64,000 nt of DNA from Ceratothoa steindachneri (Eukaryota > Arthropoda > Malacostraca > Isopoda > Cymothoidae), in contig OZ018323.1 of assembly GCA_963969495.1 (NCBI GenBank), forward strand, positions 82,221,332 through 82,285,331, written 5' to 3'. Shown here in pieces: positions 1 to 13,600 of this stretch. How positions within the stretch are numbered: position 1 is the first letter of the stretch; each line of letters opens with the position of its first letter. The notes below the pieces were generated by a model. The model was not told where the DNA came from. It saw only the letters and a program-made list of their open reading frames with translations, and ran no database searches. A program made the translations under genes and the position numbers.

Positions 1-531
1 AAATGTAAGTTTCATCTAAAATAAACAATTTATTCTGATAACTGGCAAATTTAAAAAGAAACATTATCTTTAGTCTTGGATGCAGTCGTCTCAAAAGAGA
101 CGACTGCTAAAGCGGCCATTCTTGTGCTGTGCCGACGATACCTCGTTAGTAGTTTATCAGGCGCAATTTTAATATTGCAATGAATTGCTGAAGCACTTTT
201 AAATAGCCAAGTAAAGTTATGAACATATTTACCTATCTACGCTTTGAAAGACAAACCAAGCGGTGAGCTGTTGGTTGAAAGAGCATATGATCTACCGTAA
301 ACCACAGACCACAGGACGTAGATCGCGAGACGCCACAACAAATTAGGTTAAGCCCATCTGTACAAACAAAGGCTTTCAAGACAATGTCCCATGCAAATTT
401 TCTCTGTTCTCTTTTGTAGAGAATAAAGCGCTATTCAAACATCTTCACAATGAGTTATACAATTGGGCCACTATAAATACGAGGGTTATTCAAAGAGTTC
501 GTAGAAAATGGAATAAAATAAAACAAAAAAA
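1..531. other. AT-rich DNA, nothing recognised
   Basis: No coding, RNA or repeat signature was recognised in this stretch. Confidence 0.5.
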
Positions 532-729
532 GTGTACATTTTAATCTTCAACCTAAGTGGAATTGAGATGAAAACACTGCCTTTTTTTCATCATCAATAT
601 ATAAAAAAACGATTGCTCTTTTTGCATTTTGAAGGCTGGAAACCCCAAAATATATCTGATGAACTAGCATCCTCCATTGAGTACATATTTGTGGTGCTAA
701 CCTCCTGCTCAGGTTTCAGTAGGAAGTAG
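532..729 (+). pseudogene. Possible transposase N-terminal fragment
   Basis: A 65-residue open frame. Its middle, KKRLLFLHFEGWKPQNISDE, resembles the first helix-turn-helix of Tc1/mariner-type transposases: a hydrophobic helix, then a 'G-W/K-x-x-x-I-A/S' turn. After about residue 50 the similarity stops. No catalytic domain follows and no terminal inverted repeat was found. The match is short, so this may be chance. Confidence 0.25.
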
Positions 730-2427
730 CCCCTCCCCTCCGACTCCTAAGCATGACTTTGTGGTTTGAGGTTGCCTTTGCTTGTATTTTATTTGTTTTG
801 TTTTTCTTTGGGGCTTTGAGTGTTTTTATCTGTTATTTTTGTCTATATCCAACTGGTTTGATACGAGAGTGAATTTTAATTACGCAGATGGTGGCAGACT
901 CCAGTTGGATGCGTTAGAAGAAAAAGAATTCTAAGCTCATAAGGGCACCTGAATGTTCAACGCCTATTGGAAGCCATTAGGAAGACAACATATGTACAAA
1001 AAAATATAGCAAATCTTTTATTTAGTTTTATTGGTACAGATAATTTCTTGCATTAAATTGAAAGCTTAGAAATTATTGAAATTCATTTCTAGGTACAATA
1101 TGTGTTGCTTCATAATTCACCTTCGGTATGTTAATTTCTGTTCATTAAATAGCGATTTTTTTAATGGCTTCACATTAATTTTCTAAACTATGAGAGAGTA
1201 AAGTGTAGGCCATGAATGGTCTTTTGCAGTCTCCTTCTTTTCTTATGTTCTTATGTAAAGTTAACCCCAACTGGAATACCTTTCCGCCCATAATGTGCCA
1301 TAACGGATTGACGTGTCTTTTTATGTTTTAGACCAGTAAGATTATTAAAAGGAAAGATATTCGTTGCCATGTGTAAGAAGTCTCCCCCCCTCCCACCTCG
1401 ATAAACCTCAAGCTTGTGTCATAAGGTAAAATTTGACGGAAAAATTACTGAGATATCTCGTTAAGTCTAATTTAGCTTTTAACCTAAAGATCTCTCGCCA
1501 TAATCCTGGAAGGCGTTAAAAGCGCTCAAAAGAGGAAATATTTAAGTTTATTTAACTTCGTTTAAAAAAAAATGATACCTCCGTTGAATGCCATTCTTTA
1601 TCCAAGCAATCATTTATAATGTTGTTTTTCACCTTCCTCACTAACTATGCAAGTACTGCGTTCTTGTCAGTCACCTTACACTAGTATACTCCTCTGTCCT
1701 TGTTCGTCATAAGCAAGAGTCCTCTTCAATATAGACCAATTTCGCGCCGTCTTTAATCAAAGGGGGTGTCGAAGTTCCGAGCCAAAGCTTGAGTTTCTTG
1801 AGCAGATAAGTGACTAATGCTATATTGCAAGGTCTGTCGCAATCCAGGTCGAAGACTGGCAATTATTTCCAACGCCTAGTCCCCGAAGGTTAAAAGAGGG
1901 TTTGCACCCCTCCCGAATTATGATATTTTTAAATAGAATTGTTGATTTGATTATTTATGTATATTATTTCTACATATGTTGAAAAGGTTTGCGCTGATAA
2001 TAATTTAAAATCATTCAAAGGAAAACAAGTAGTTTGTTGTCATCCTGTTAATTGAAATCGATATTTTGCTACAATGACTACGTTAACCAATAATCGCTGG
2101 AAAGTAAAAATTGGTAACTTAGCTCTCCACCCCCTTTTTTTTCAAAACTTTTCTTCTCCTACAACTTTCTTTCCTTAGTATATATATTAACAAGCTTCAG
2201 GTTTCCCAGATTTTGATTAGGCCATAATTAATTTAATTAGTTAATTAACTCTTCTAAGTCAAAGTCTAAGTTGATTGTAATTAATAGCTATGTTTGACAT
2301 TGACTTGATTATGTTAATATCTAAAACCATGACTGGATAAAATTATTATGAATTTTATCGCCTTAATCAATTATGGTTGAATGGGCCACTTTGTGGGGGA
2401 TATTTGACTGATAGTCGACTCTCCCTA

Positions 2428-2431
<4 letters not shown>
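730..2431. other. AT-rich DNA, nothing recognised
   Basis: No open frame of note and no recognised repeat family. The stretch holds short homopolymers and a C/T-rich patch near 1381-1400. Confidence 0.5.
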
Positions 2432-2520
<89 letters not shown>

Positions 2521-2545
2521 CCCCCCCCCCCCACACACACACACA
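2432..2545. repeat. Compound microsatellite (AT)n-(C)n-(CA)n
   Basis: An (AT)n tract of about 84 bp (2432-2515) is followed by a run of about 13 C and then about six CA units. The apparent 64- and 71-residue frames rich in Ile-Tyr across it are products of the repeat, not genes. Confidence 0.95.
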
Positions 2546-3119
2546 AAATGGACCGTTTTGAGAAGCAATATCTCGATAACCATTGCAGCTAGGGATATGA
2601 AATAATGAAATAAAAACAAATGTAAGATGAATGCTTTATCTATATATACTTATTTTTTGTAAAAATCTTCTTAAACTCATTTAATGAGTCAATTAGACTT
2701 TAAAAAATAAAGTAAAAAAGTTTTATTTTTTAAATTGCAACCTTTAAAAAGTTCATAATTAAAACTAAATTCAATTTCACGGAATGGTTCAATATGCCCT
2801 TATTGATGATTGACCATAAAGAAATTATATAATAATCTAAACCTATAAATAAATTTTAGCGATAATATAAACTTACAAATATCTCCAGATCGTTTTTATG
2901 TTTGAATTTGTCACCCATAAATGTCATTTTCTGTGAACAAGACAGTATTCGTTTTCTATGTTAGGTTTAAGGCTTGTCTTTAAAATAATTTGCTAGGATA
3001 TTTTAAAAGAATGCACATCAAGTGTCTAAGTTAACACGGATAAAAAATATAATATGTTGTGTTATAATGAAAAATTGTTAGATAAAATAGCGATAAATAT
3101 AAGGAATTAAAAAAGATGA
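2546..3119. other. AT-rich DNA, nothing recognised
   Basis: Very AT-rich; no coding or repeat family recognised. Confidence 0.5.
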
Positions 3120-3190
3120 CTAATTCTTGTTGATAGCGTTCTTGCCCGGCAATCGCTGGGTCGGCAGTTCGAATCTCCGTCCGGATTCTT
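3120..3190 (+). repeat. tRNA-like segment, possible SINE head
   Basis: GGCAGTTCGAATCTCCG (about 3163-3179) fits an RNA polymerase III B box / T-loop. It is preceded by TGATAGCG, which resembles the end of a D-arm, and by an anticodon-arm-like stretch. The T-stem does not pair well and no acceptor stem is visible, so this is not a functional tRNA gene. A tRNA-derived SINE relic is the likelier reading. A similar B-box-like stretch lies on the minus strand near 41791-41806. Confidence 0.35.
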
Positions 3191-4828
3191 TTTAAGCTGA
3201 CACTGTAGGGGTGCGAAAATGTATCAGAGAAAAAATTCCTTCCAACTCGATAATATAAATAGCCGATTAAATTACTGCAGAACGGACTAAAGCCTGGTCG
3301 TGAAGCTAGAGTGGTGGCGATTAAATCCAATAGTTCGACGTTCGAAACTCAACAGTCCAAAAACTTTTAGGAAGATCTGTCTGTCAAGGAAGAATACGGC
3401 TTGAAAGAAAACGGCTTGAAGGACCAACTCTTCTAGAAGGACCAAGGAATCATCAACTCAAGATAATTGGAAGAAAATGAAGAAAAATAGCAAGAAAGAA
3501 AATCAAGATTAAGAACCAACCCATCCAACAAGAATACCTAAGTCAAGATAAAAGCGAAGACAAATGTTTGAAGGGGCAACTTAAAGAAAAAGTGAAAAGT
3601 AAGCATAATATTGATAAATAAATAAAGTTATAATAAATGCCCCCCCCCATAACACTATTTACTAAGGGAGGTTACCGCCGTGACTGGGCACCACGGTGGG
3701 GAGTTGTGGCTTGCCCTTGTTGACGTCCGCTTGAGAAGTTACATAGCTTGATATGAGGACTAAACCCAGCAAATTTTAACTTTTTAACTTTTGTTGATGA
3801 TCCTCAGATTGTTCTGTTGTTGTGTGCCATTGCATGGAGTGCAGTCTTCCCTAGTGTATTTAATTGTGCAGTGGTCGGTGTTGCATCCTGTACAGGTAAC
3901 AGCAATAGTCACATCAGCCTCTTCTGCTAGTCAGAAGTGCACGTTGGTTACCACAACGCACCCTGAAAAGGCGGAATGAGAAGCGTAAATTTGAAGCCGC
4001 CGTGCATGCATCAGGGTGTCGGTGAGAGAAATATTTTGGTCAGGGGTTGAGTGAAGTGCGTGTGGCTATGTTTCTGGTTTGGTGTGGGTCAATTAGAAGA
4101 GTTGACTGTTTACCTCTAATATAGTATAAATTGAGTTTTATTTTATGTTTCTTTGTGGTATTTGGTGTTCTGTCATATAATATAGTGGTTGGTCTGGATT
4201 TGTGGAGGCTGTAGCTAGTATTTGTGTACCTTACATTTCAAGGTGAACATTGAACTTGAGGACTTTGGTTTCGAAGTCTATCTCGGTGGTCTGAGTGTGT
4301 AGTAGCTAAATTTGTATTGTTTGGAAAAGGTTAGGGAATCTATGAAAGAGGCCAGGAACCAAAATATAACTTTTTTAGTCCATTAATGATCGTATAAATG
4401 GTATATAAACTGTGGTTTTAGTTTCTTTGTTTGGTGTAAATCATGTGTGAGCAAGTAATTGGAGGGCGTTGTCGATTGGAGAAACGCTTCGATATTTTGA
4501 AGTTGCGATTGTTTACGGTTTGACCTTTTTTTAATATCATGAGATGCTTGATGCGCCATTTTTATTCAGGTGGGTTAAATTTATATGATAATTTTCAGGT
4601 TATTTTTAGTTTCTTAATTACGGGAAAAATTGGTAAAACAACTTTAAAAACTGAGAGCTATTTGGCTTACAACGACATCTTGATAAAAGTGGGCTCAAGT
4701 TACGCTCGCTCGTTTAAAGATGGCGATCGGTGACTCAGTAATAATTGCAATCGGGGTTCTTAACCCACCTCAGCACTAAAAAGTATATTTGGTAAGGTTC
4801 AGTGACGAGCCCCACTGGGTACTTTCCT
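3191..4828. other. Unassigned DNA
   Basis: The stretch contains a purine-rich part with repeated 'acggcttgaa' (about 3395-3425), a C9 run (about 3641-3649) and short frames without recognised domains. Confidence 0.45.
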
Positions 4829-4976
4829 ATTATCGACAGCCAATTTATTTTACTAAAAGATTTTGGACACGAAGACGTATTCGAGTCACTCTTAGAAAGA
4901 TTGAAAATGTCCTCACCTGAAGAATCTCAACTTTAATTGAATTAATTAATTATTGGTGATTTGCGGAATAAATATA
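4829..4976 (+). repeat. Left arm of diverged inverted repeat
   Basis: The reverse complement of about 6866-7010 matches this arm along most of its length. Shared blocks include CCTATTATCGAC, GACGTATTCGAGTC, AGAATCTCAACTTTAATTG and AATTATTATTGGTG-like ends. The arms are about 80% similar by eye. Sequence outside the arms does not match. Confidence 0.75.
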
Positions 4977-5083
4977 TATATTTTTTTTTAGTAATCTGGC
5001 CTATTTAACCTAATAATCCTTTATTAAAATATAGGATTAGGTTATGTATTATTTTTACTATAGGATTACGTTAGGTTATTAGG

Positions 5084-6865
<1,782 letters not shown>

Positions 6866-7010
6866 TTCTTCCACAAAACACCAATAATAATTAATTCAAT
6901 TAAAGTTGAGATTCTGGAGACGATAACATTTTCGACTTTTCCAGAATGGACTCGAATACGTCGTAGTCCCAAAATTACTTTAGTAAAATAAATTATTGTC
7001 GATAATAGGA
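6866..7010 (-). repeat. Right arm of diverged inverted repeat
   Basis: Inverted counterpart of 4829-4976, with about 1.9 kb between the arms. Confidence 0.75.
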
Positions 7011-8058
7011 GAGTAAAAATAAAAGCATGCGGATATTAAGAAAACATCCCCTGCAAATTCTTCTCTGTTTTGTCATTTTTTTTAGCTTGGGGACAGTCGT
7101 TTTATTGTGAAAATTTGAAAAAAAATCTCAAAATTTCCAATGATGTTTTTTTATTAACGACTTGAGCGGAAGGGCAAAAACAGGCCTCGTCACCGAAATA
7201 AGACAGGCCATTGCTCTTTATATTTACCTTTTATATTGTTTTCAGAAGCAAATATTAGATGATAAGAAGATAACTCATTTTTACACTAATTAAATTTATA
7301 AAAAATAATATGTATTGGCATAGTTATGCATCAAATATCCATTTTCTTTAGAATTTAACGCTTTTTGGGGGTGGTTAAAACATAGTTTCTCAGGAATAGG
7401 TTCGTTTTCATTAATGCAATAAACTCATTTTTGTTTATTTATGAAACGCCCAATCAGACATGACAAACGGCCATTGCTTTTTTTTTTGTTAGATTCTTAC
7501 CCGGAGTGTAGTTAACATAATTTCTTATTTATTTTAATGTACGAAGAGTCTTAGGCTATTTCGTAAACAATTATAGAAGGTGTCACCTGTTTATTGGTAA
7601 GCCACCAGTTATAGGGGTTCCGGTTGATGATACGATTTATTTGGTAGAGAAGGTAAGGCGGCCTTACAGTCGAGTTTGGTATAACTCCAAAGTGTTCCTT
7701 TGGGTAATCTGCTTGTAGGCTGGGTTTGAATGGTAACCTGGTTGTTGCTTGGCAGAAGGAAGGACTCAGAAGGATAGAATGGCGGTTTTGTAGACTTATA
7801 ATCTTGGCTTAGGGCTAAATTGTTTCAGGTAAGTCAAATCTTTTAGTTTTTCGTGGCTCGTTTGTGTGCTAACGTGTTTGGCTGACTATCAGTGTTAATA
7901 CTTAGTGTTTCTTGTAAGTCTCCTTCTGCGTCAGACTGGTAGGACTATGGACAGACAGATTGAGGACGAGGTACAGTCTAGCTTTAGGCAGATGCTAATC
8001 CAAATAATGATAATCCAATGAATCCAATGATAATAATCACGATAAAACTACTACTACC

Positions 8059-8059
<1 letters not shown>
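7011..8059. other. Unassigned DNA with a possible leader-like patch
   Basis: There is a perfect splice-donor-like CAG|GTAAGT at 7826-7834. About 110 bp later an ATG (7948) opens a 24-codon frame beginning MDRQIEDEVQSSFRQML, which then runs into TAA-rich sequence. This could be the start of a truncated retroelement gag or a chance frame. No downstream coding region was found. Confidence 0.25.

Positions 8060-8098
<39 letters not shown>
8060..8098. repeat. (TAA)n microsatellite
   Basis: About 13 tandem TAA/AAT units. Confidence 0.95.
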
Positions 8099-10572
8099 CT
8101 TTTGTATTTTTCTGCCCGCTTATTTATACTAACACCAATTAACGTGTCCTGGCTTCGTTTATCTAATCTGAACGCGGGGCGGAGCTTATCGGATCAATAG
8201 GTATGTGCGTGTGTTCTCTACTAAGAATGCCGGTTGGGGTTTATTTGGTTAAATGATGTGTGCTTCATTAACCAACATTCGTAGCAAGATTCATTTCGTC
8301 TTTGCACGGGTTCATGTAAAGTTTGGCGAGTCAGATCAGATTCCATTCTCGTATTCTCCCCTTTTGCTACAATTCTAAACAGTCTCCCTTTAAGGATATT
8401 GGGTCTATGTACATTGATTTAACATAATCTCATTTTCCCCGTAATTCGCAAATTTGTGTAACATACTTTTACGAAAATATTCTGGTGAAATGCTCTTGTT
8501 TATTTTCGATCATTTTTCTCTTAGTCATTGTGAATGTTTGATATTAGAGTTAGAACCGATCCGCACTCTTTTTTTGAGTTCCCTTTCAGTGCTGAGCTAA
8601 AATTTAACCTGGAAGTCGACTCAAGGGTTTAATCTCAAGTTAGCGACCCCTGGGGGTTTCATTTGTAGATTTAGGGGTATATAAAAAGGAGCAGTGAAAA
8701 AATAAAGAACGTAGAGTGTGGCAAGTTGCGAACAAGTTCCTTTGTCGCAAGATTACCGTTCATGGGTGGTGTATCGACTGCGCCATCCTGAATCTCTAAA
8801 AAGACGAAGCTTTTAAAACGCTCGCTTGCACTTCTCGGCACACTAGGAATTCAACTAAGCCGTAGCTCTGTTTAATTTGATAAGAAAACAAGAACGTGGC
8901 TCTTATCCGTCTTGAATTATCCCTGCCGTTTGACTACAACTTATTGCTGTAGAAACAAATCTTTTCCTTTAAGTTTTAAATTTGTAGGGATATTTTTATT
9001 ACAGATACCTACATCAATAAGACTCTATGCATTATTAAAATGCATTTTACATTTTTTTACTCTGGGAAGTTTAGGAAGAGTTGCGTACCCTCCTTTTTTT
9101 CAGAATCCCAAAGTAGTGTGTTCATAAACTAATTCACTTTATGCCATTAACAAATTTGAACTTACCTTAATTTTACCATTTTCTATACAGATAAATTATA
9201 ACTTCTTCTGGTAACGATGTAAACACAATGGTTATCGCTAGTTAGTTACTATATAATACTAATCATGAACAACAACGTTTTTTAATATTTTTTTCACTTT
9301 CAATCTTTTAAAAATGCATATAAGAATTGTCTGCTGCTAATTATTTGGCGTGCAAAGAACTAGTTTTCAAGTTATTTCGCAATTGAAACTAGTTTTTTCC
9401 AACGCATAAAGCTATTATTTGCCGCGTATATGACGTTATAAGCCTCGGAAAAAAATAATTTCATTGCACTGATTCAAGAAATACTTATTACCAAAAATGA
9501 TGCTAATTTAACTATGATATAGAAGGTCAGTTTTTTAAACTCGTTTAGTTTTATGCTTGTAAAATTGATTCCGACCAGTTACATTTCCTTGTTTTTTGTG
9601 TTCAAATCTTCAAACTTACCTGGCATCTCCTTATCTTCCTTATTAAATCTAATTCAGCCTTACTCCCGTAACGTTCACAAACATGTTCTCGTCAGATTAG
9701 GTCGAGTATCTGACAAAAATCAATTACAGCTTCGAAACGACCATAATATTCACGCGAGAATGCAAGTACAGTTATTTCACAACCATCAAAAAGAGCAGTT
9801 ATTTTGGACTAAAGGCTTGTCACTTTAGGTTCTTTTCCAACGGGAAAATAAAACACAAAAAACTAATAACTTACGAAGAACAAACTAAACGAGCCTCACC
9901 TAAAAAACTAAAAAGAATTAACTTACCTAAACCCCCTGATAATGAAGCATGCTTTTGGTGATTCAAAACAAGCTATCAATGACAAGATCGCTGCTTAACT
10001 ATTTTTCGTTATAACATCATAATTAGAAATTTGCTCTACTTAATTAGCGAAAGTGCTATATATTTTTTGATATACACAATATAGCATTTGCGTATTTTTT
10101 TAAAAAACTGGAGTTGTTTATCAGTGGAATTACAAAAAAGAAGAGTACATATTTACGAGTATTTATATCTAAAATGTGGTTAAAAATTGAGGTTTTTTTT
10201 AAAAGCCCGGAACAAATTTTTCAGTCCAAAATATATTAAATGTACTTTTATTTCATTGTTGCTGATGGTACAAAAATATTACTCAGGTTATTTCACATAC
10301 AGCATCAAAGACAGACCATTAATAGAGGTGTCTGTCAAATTCATAGCACATTTGAACATTAACAACTTTCCTAAATCTTTTAACCTCCTATTATAAATTT
10401 ACTAAACGCGTATTAAAGCTTCATGATCTTGATCTAAATTTACTTTTCAATTTTTCAAATATTCACCCGCTTTAAGAGGGTATATAGTTTAATATGGGAT
10501 AAAGTCTGCTACAACGGAAATCTCGAGGAATAGTAGTAGCATGTCCTACCGACCTGTGTCTCAAGAGAAACT

Positions 10573-10574
<2 letters not shown>
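8099..10574. other. Unassigned DNA
   Basis: No recognised genes or element ends. Short frames at 8912-9127, 9553-9828 and 10187-10396 have no recognisable domain. Confidence 0.45.

Positions 10575-10603
<29 letters not shown>
10575..10603. repeat. (CT)n microsatellite
   Basis: About 14 tandem CT units. Confidence 0.95.
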
Positions 10604-10605
<2 letters not shown>

Positions 10606-13600
10606 GTAGTTTATTGCACCTTCTTTAAATGTACCACTATTTTTCTCCAAGCTTGTCTAGACTAAAAGGTGAAAAAAGGGCCTTAAAATTTATTAATTGA
10701 AATCAAATGTTCAAACATTTTAAAAATAAATGTCTTCTTCCCTTCCCTTAATTTTCAACTTAAAATTTTAAATTAGAAGTGAATTAATCTAAAAGTTTTC
10801 TTGTCTATTTTCAAGGCCTATTAAAGATAAAATCCAACCAAATTTTTAACACAATTTCTCTCACCCAATTATCCGTAATTAAAAAAGTAAGTCAACAATC
10901 ATATCGCCATCAAAGACATACTGTATAAAGAAAAGGTTTACAGATTAAAATTTTAACTAAGAATTTCTTGAGATCTCATAAATGGAAAAACTCTAAGGAG
11001 ACCCAAAGTCGCCCTAAAACAAAAGAGTGAAAATTCGCCTAAAAAGACATTTTGGAGTAACAAATGTGAAGTAACTTAGTGAAATGAACTGCAATTTTTT
11101 TAAAAAAAGAGGAAAAGTGGAATCCTTTTCGCGTAGAACTTTTAGCATTTATTATGATAGTTTGTCTTCGTTTGGCTCCTTTCTCACCTCACTATTGTCT
11201 CATCTACCATAATTCAGATGAGTATTCCTGGAACTTTACAGTCGATGCTGACTAACAAAATAATTCTATATAATAGTAGTTCTTTCAAATTGGGTGGTAA
11301 ACACCTTACCATAACAACCAAAACTTTATCGCATCCCCTTCCTCATAACAACATCTAGAATATTTCACTTCCTTTTCCGACTGAGAAAATCGTTTTATTT
11401 TTTAGTTACGTTCTATTTTTTATCCTCGCTAAATTTTTATCGTGATTCCTTTTTCGTCCTTTGAGTTTCGTTCCTGCGTTGTTTCTTATTATTTATTTCA
11501 TCGTAGCCTTAAAAATAATTTCATCTTTTCTATGTTCGTTGCTTTTAAGAAATAGTTTAAAGAGTTGAAATTTGGAATTTTTGTAATTAGCCTGTGACCA
11601 GAGACAGGTAGGTAAAATTGAATCCAATGGACTATAATCCGTAATACTTGTGTTCAAAATACTCGTAGTTGATTAGTTTTTCCCTATCGATAAAAGGATT
11701 ACCCATCTCTTCATCTTGCTTATTCAGTACACCTCAGAAAAGGAAGGACTTAATTATAGTAGTAGCTATTAGCTGAGTCACCAAAAGCTCAGATGAGATC
11801 ACTTCATATCGTTTTAGACCACCGCATATATCCTCTTCTACATTACTGCGCCCGTAGTAACACTTTCACCAGATGTCCTTGTTTCCACAGAGCGTCTGAT
11901 AGCATAACTGGGTGGGGAAGTTATTGGATGGCGGATCCGTTGACGTGTATATACCTTCGAGAGGACAATGCACAGGAGTGAACCTTGAGCGGAAATTGGG
12001 AGGGGGCCCCTAAAAGGCGAGCGCTTACAAACGAAGACTTCTTTTCTGCAGCCAAAGCAACCCGATGATGACAAACCGGAGCCTTGCTTTCCTTTAGACC
12101 AACTACAAGAGCGAGGTCTCGAATAGAATCCAGACGCCAAACAGGATTCTCTTCCACACTCCCAGTCTTTCCCATCCTTATGACAAACACTATGGTCTTC
12201 CGATACAGAAGGGTGCCAAAAACAAATCTAAAAATATAACTCTGATGAATGGTCACAATTTCTATTTACATTCGAAGCAAACTTTGGGCAGTATTCATGT
12301 GAAAGAGTTCTACAGAAATATTTAAATATGTTTTCGCCACTCATTCAGGATCTATTTTTACACAAATTTAAATAAATTCCTACTGTTTTTAGCTGTTATC
12401 TATGTAGGTCTGACGCCCTACTATTTCTGTGGGCAACTATAACAATACCTTAGATAACATAGCTGCAATTAATGTGCAGTTATGGAAAAGCGGCAATCAT
12501 AGTTGATATTTTTATTTAGAAGCAAATTAATTCTGCGGAACCTATTAGTGGATTTTCTAATGAATAGAGTGAATAAAAGAAATAAATCTATATTTACACC
12601 CACAATTGAAATCCGCTCTTAACTGCAACCTATATAGTAAACAAAATATGGTGTCAATCACAACTTACCATAGATGCCAATGGCAAGCAGGTTGAAGCGA
12701 CTGAGCTAAATCATCTAATGAACCAATTTTATCTCACTTCAAATCCTTTTGTTTCTTGCCAAATTTAAATTTAGAAAAATTATAAAGAAACAGATGGATG
12801 TTCATTGCTAAAATTATATTGTTGGATCCCTCTTTCACGCCCCATCAAAACTTTCCTAGGCTCCATTAATGGGTGGTCTGCCCCACGTTGCAAATCACTT
12901 TTCTAAACCATAAAACTCTAAAGAAAAACGTATGAAAAGAATCATTCTTTATTCTTCTAACTTTAATGAATAAAAATTCTACGCACGCCTGATCACATGC
13001 GTGACCTGCTTTAACCTTTGGCTTTAGTTATTGTGACCTTGAAACCCCTTTTGTCGACCCTCTTTTAGGTAATTTAAATCTTTGATTACTTCGATTGTGC
13101 TGTTTTTTAAGTAATCACTCTTAATTCCTGTTACGAGTATTTAGTGTGCTTTCCAAAACTTCTTTAACCCTTCTTTATCGCTTTTTTGATGAAAGAAAAG
13201 TAGATTTGGGGGGCCACGAGCACTTTTTTATGGGTGGCGTTACCATGGTTATATGTATATTCCAATTCCTGTTTCAGATTTTGATAATTTATTATTTTAA
13301 TTATTTATTGTCTTGCTTTATTCTAGTTTGTCGATACAATTTTATAGCGAGTCATTTCTTAGAAGGCCGATTTTTTTTCAAAAATTGAATCGTTCTTCCA
13401 TTTAGTCTTCAAAGAATTGTTAATTTAATTAAAACTTCTCAATTTCATCTTTTGCTCAAATATTTTTCGCCAACTAAAATTAGTTTTACTGAAAGTCATT
13501 CTGTGGGGGAGTTATTTTTTGATATTAACATCATCCCCACGGGCATAAATATACAAGAAAAACTTACAAATTAACTACACGAATTATGAGTTACTAAAAA

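Noticed and set aside
2377..2619. Ile-Tyr repeat proteins on both strands (also at 5066-5323, 49456-49647 and 59797-60221)
   Set aside because: Translations of (AT)n microsatellites.
11838..12256. Overlapping minus-strand frames of 100 and 111 residues
   Set aside because: No domain, no splice or promoter context; probably chance in a GC-richer patch.
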